From Perilla frutescens (lineage: Eukaryota; Streptophyta; Magnoliopsida; Lamiales; Lamiaceae), in the NCBI GenBank assembly GCA_026008535.1, contig BRKX01000002.1:63113170-63177169 (forward strand): DNA of 64,000 nucleotides, read 5' to 3'. The position numbers and the translations under genes are program-made. The notes below the pieces were generated by a model. The model saw nothing but the letters and a program-made list of their open reading frames with translations, searched no databases and was not told the DNA's origin. Shown piece after piece: positions 62,217 to 64,000 of this stretch. Numbering within the stretch: position 1 is the stretch's first letter; each line of letters begins with the position of its first letter.

Positions 62217-62400
62217 CCTACATCTCACATGGGTTATAGATTGAAATATTGGGATATGGGTTGTATAAAAGAGCGGGTAATCTTAAATCGAAACCTCAAA
62301 TTAGTTATGCAACTTTTTATAAATTTCCTACATCCCACATTGGTTGTAGATTGAAACATTGAGATGTAGGTTGTTGTATAAAAAGGATGGAAAACCTCAA
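62217..62400. repeat. Two-copy direct repeat, 110-bp spacing
   Basis: CCTACATC(T/C)CACAT(G/T)GGTT starts at 62217 and 62327. In both copies TAGATTGAAA(T/C)ATTG(G/A)GAT and GTTGTATAAAA follow. This TATAAA-bearing sequence resembles LTR or promoter fragments, but no element edge was found. Confidence 0.6.
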
Positions 62401-62767
62401 AATTTTTATTTAATCATATTTTGAACAAAAATATTTAAAAAAATTGAAAAAAATTATTCATGCCTAATACGCCAATTAATCGTTGTCGAGACCAACTGGG
62501 CAGTCAGGACCCTATCTCCTCGATTTTACAATCAACTTGGGTGTTTCTAATACGACTAGAGCCGTCAAGGCTGATTTCTCCAATGGTGAAAAATACATAA
62601 GCAATTTATAATTCAAACGATATAATTCATATATCTATATGCGAAATTCATGATTGAATATAATTTTATTATTGTAGATAAATATTTTTTTTTAATAACA
62701 TCCTCTATGCGATGCACATGTGGTATACTAGTTTAATAAAAATTGAAAAAGGAGGTGACCCTAATCA

Positions 62768-63060
62768 GTAGGGGTGTAAACAAGTCGAGCCGAGCCGAGT
62801 ACTGCCGAGCTCGAGCTCGGCTCGTTTAAGTATCCGTGAGCTCGAGCTCGAGCTCGAGTTCGACTCGAGCTTGGAACTCAAGTTTGAGCTTGGCTTGACA
62901 GGAAAAACTCGAGCTCGAGCTCGGCTCGAGCTTGACTCGGGTTCAACTCGTTTATTTAAAATTCGAGCCCGAATCCGAGCTCGACTCGGGTTCGGCTCGA
63001 TAATTTAAAATTCAAGCCCGAACTCGAGCTCGAGCTCGAGCTCAGCTCGTTTATTTATTT
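62768..63060. mobile_element. hAT-like element start, GAGCTCG-rich, runs toward the right edge
   Basis: It starts TAGGGGTGTAAACAAGTCGA, a hAT-style terminus. A long GAGCTCGAGCTCG/GGCTCGA-rich subterminal array runs to about 63050. The opposite end is not in the window. AT-rich sequence to 64000 may be its interior. The same family leaves fragments at about 45490-45544 and, more diverged, at 28430-28755. Confidence 0.6.
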
Positions 63061-64000
63061 GTTAATATTGATTTTTTTTAATTTCTCTAATTTTTTATAT
63101 TTTTTTAAATTTATACTATATGTTTATTAGTTATATAATATATATATATATTATGTGTATGTATTAGTTATCGAGTGTGTGTCGTAAGATATACAAATCA
63201 TGAATCACAACTCATAAGTTATTCCAATTACAATATATTAAGATAACTTATAAATTAATAACTCTATATTATTTAAGAGACTATTAATTCTTAACTTTTT
63301 TAATTATTATTCTTAGTTTAGCTTATTTAATGTTAGTCTTAATTTTTGTTATTTTTTTATTATTATGTGCATACTAATATAAAATATAGTTATATAAACT
63401 ATGTACTATAATGTATATAGTATATATAACTAAGAATTTAAGATTAATTATACAACGGTGCTAATTAACTGATAAGAAATAAGAATATTGTTACTCTTGA
63501 ACTTGATTTCTTAATTTTGATAAGAAATTTTTGAGAAATTATTATGTTTCCAATATCATTTATTTCATTTCATTCTTATTTAATGAATTGAGATTGATTA
63601 TTTTGTCAATACTAGTATTAATTTTTGTGAATTTTCTTTTTTTTCTTTTATTGCTATGTACAGTTTAACTAATATTGATTATATACTAGAATACTAATTG
63701 ATGGACGACAGTATATATGACTCATAGTTTAAGATTAACTATATAACATTGGTGTTAAGAATATTGTTACTCTTGAACATTTAATTAATTTTAATTATTG
63801 TTACTTTCCTTTTCCATTATTATTTTGTTACTTTTGATAATACTAGTATAATATCATTGATTACATTTCATATTTTAATATTTAATGATAGAGTATTATT
63901 TTGTCAAATTGTTAATATTAATCATAATTTTTTTATATTTTTTCCTTTATTACTTTACATGCATTATAAATTTATAATTCATAACTTATATTATTGTAAG
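63061..64000. other. AT-rich sequence at the right edge, no gene seen
   Basis: This may be the interior of the hAT-like element. Loosely repeated phrases (ATTATTTTGTCAA near 63600 and 63897, TTGTTACTCTTGAAC near 63490 and 63763) suggest a diverged ~275-bp direct repeat. Confidence 0.45.

Noticed and set aside
1..64000. CRISPR arrays, operons, phage, tRNA and rRNA genes
   Set aside because: This is a plant nuclear region. Repeats are TE-derived or microsatellites, and the tRNA-like segments have poly(A) tails and target duplications, so they are SINEs and not tRNA genes.

Overview
This is nuclear DNA from a eudicot plant. The evidence is the very AT-rich background, genes with GT-AG introns, a plastid-type anthranilate synthase beta subunit, a plant xyloglucan endotransglucosylase, and a dense mix of plant transposon types (MULE, hAT, CACTA, Stowaway, SINE, Gypsy/Athila). 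The species cannot be named from the sequence alone.

Only three host genes are well supported. (1) Positions 81-2496, minus strand: the first three coding exons of an ALKBH10B-like RNA demethylase gene that runs off the left edge. (2) Positions 25360-32285, plus strand: a complete seven-exon gene for the chloroplast anthranilate synthase beta subunit (tryptophan biosynthesis); the deduced product has 279 residues with an intact Cys-His-Glu triad. (3) Positions 33804-36321, minus strand: a complete four-exon group III xyloglucan endotransglucosylase/hydrolase (XTH27/28 type, 329 residues) with both catalytic glutamates. Genes 2 and 3 are convergent, with about 1.5 kb between their stop codons. 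They belong to unrelated processes (amino-acid synthesis and wall remodelling).

The rest is a transposon graveyard. 3.4-9 kb: MULE- and hAT-type non-autonomous elements, a SINE, and a foldback element with an 85-bp triplication. 12.6-17.6 kb: a TIR element, two adjacent probable solo LTRs (752 bp and 2489 bp), each with a perfect 5-bp target duplication, and another TIR element. 18.8-23.6 kb: a decayed MULE transposase fragment, a GC-rich repeat block split by a 1045-bp hAT insertion, and possible outer inverted repeats. 37-43 kb: a SINE, an orphan GC-rich ACGT-motif island, a degenerate LTR-type sequence and a Stowaway MITE. 44.9-47.7 kb: a three-level nest in which a CACTA element sits in a MULE-type element that sits in another. 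48.9-53.9 kb: a decayed Gypsy/Athila retrotransposon that stops inside reverse transcriptase at an inverted copy of its own LTR end. 54-64 kb: satellite-like repeats, two more 9-bp-TSD elements and the start of a hAT-like element.

I found no convincing new biochemical system. The most distinctive material is structural: precisely bounded nested insertions, the foldback element with one-sided amplification, the inverted Athila junction, a duplicated splice-donor segment inside the ALKBH10B-like intron, and a promoter-like island with no gene attached. Element boundaries and target duplications were read by eye. Family names rest on motifs I recognise, not on database searches.
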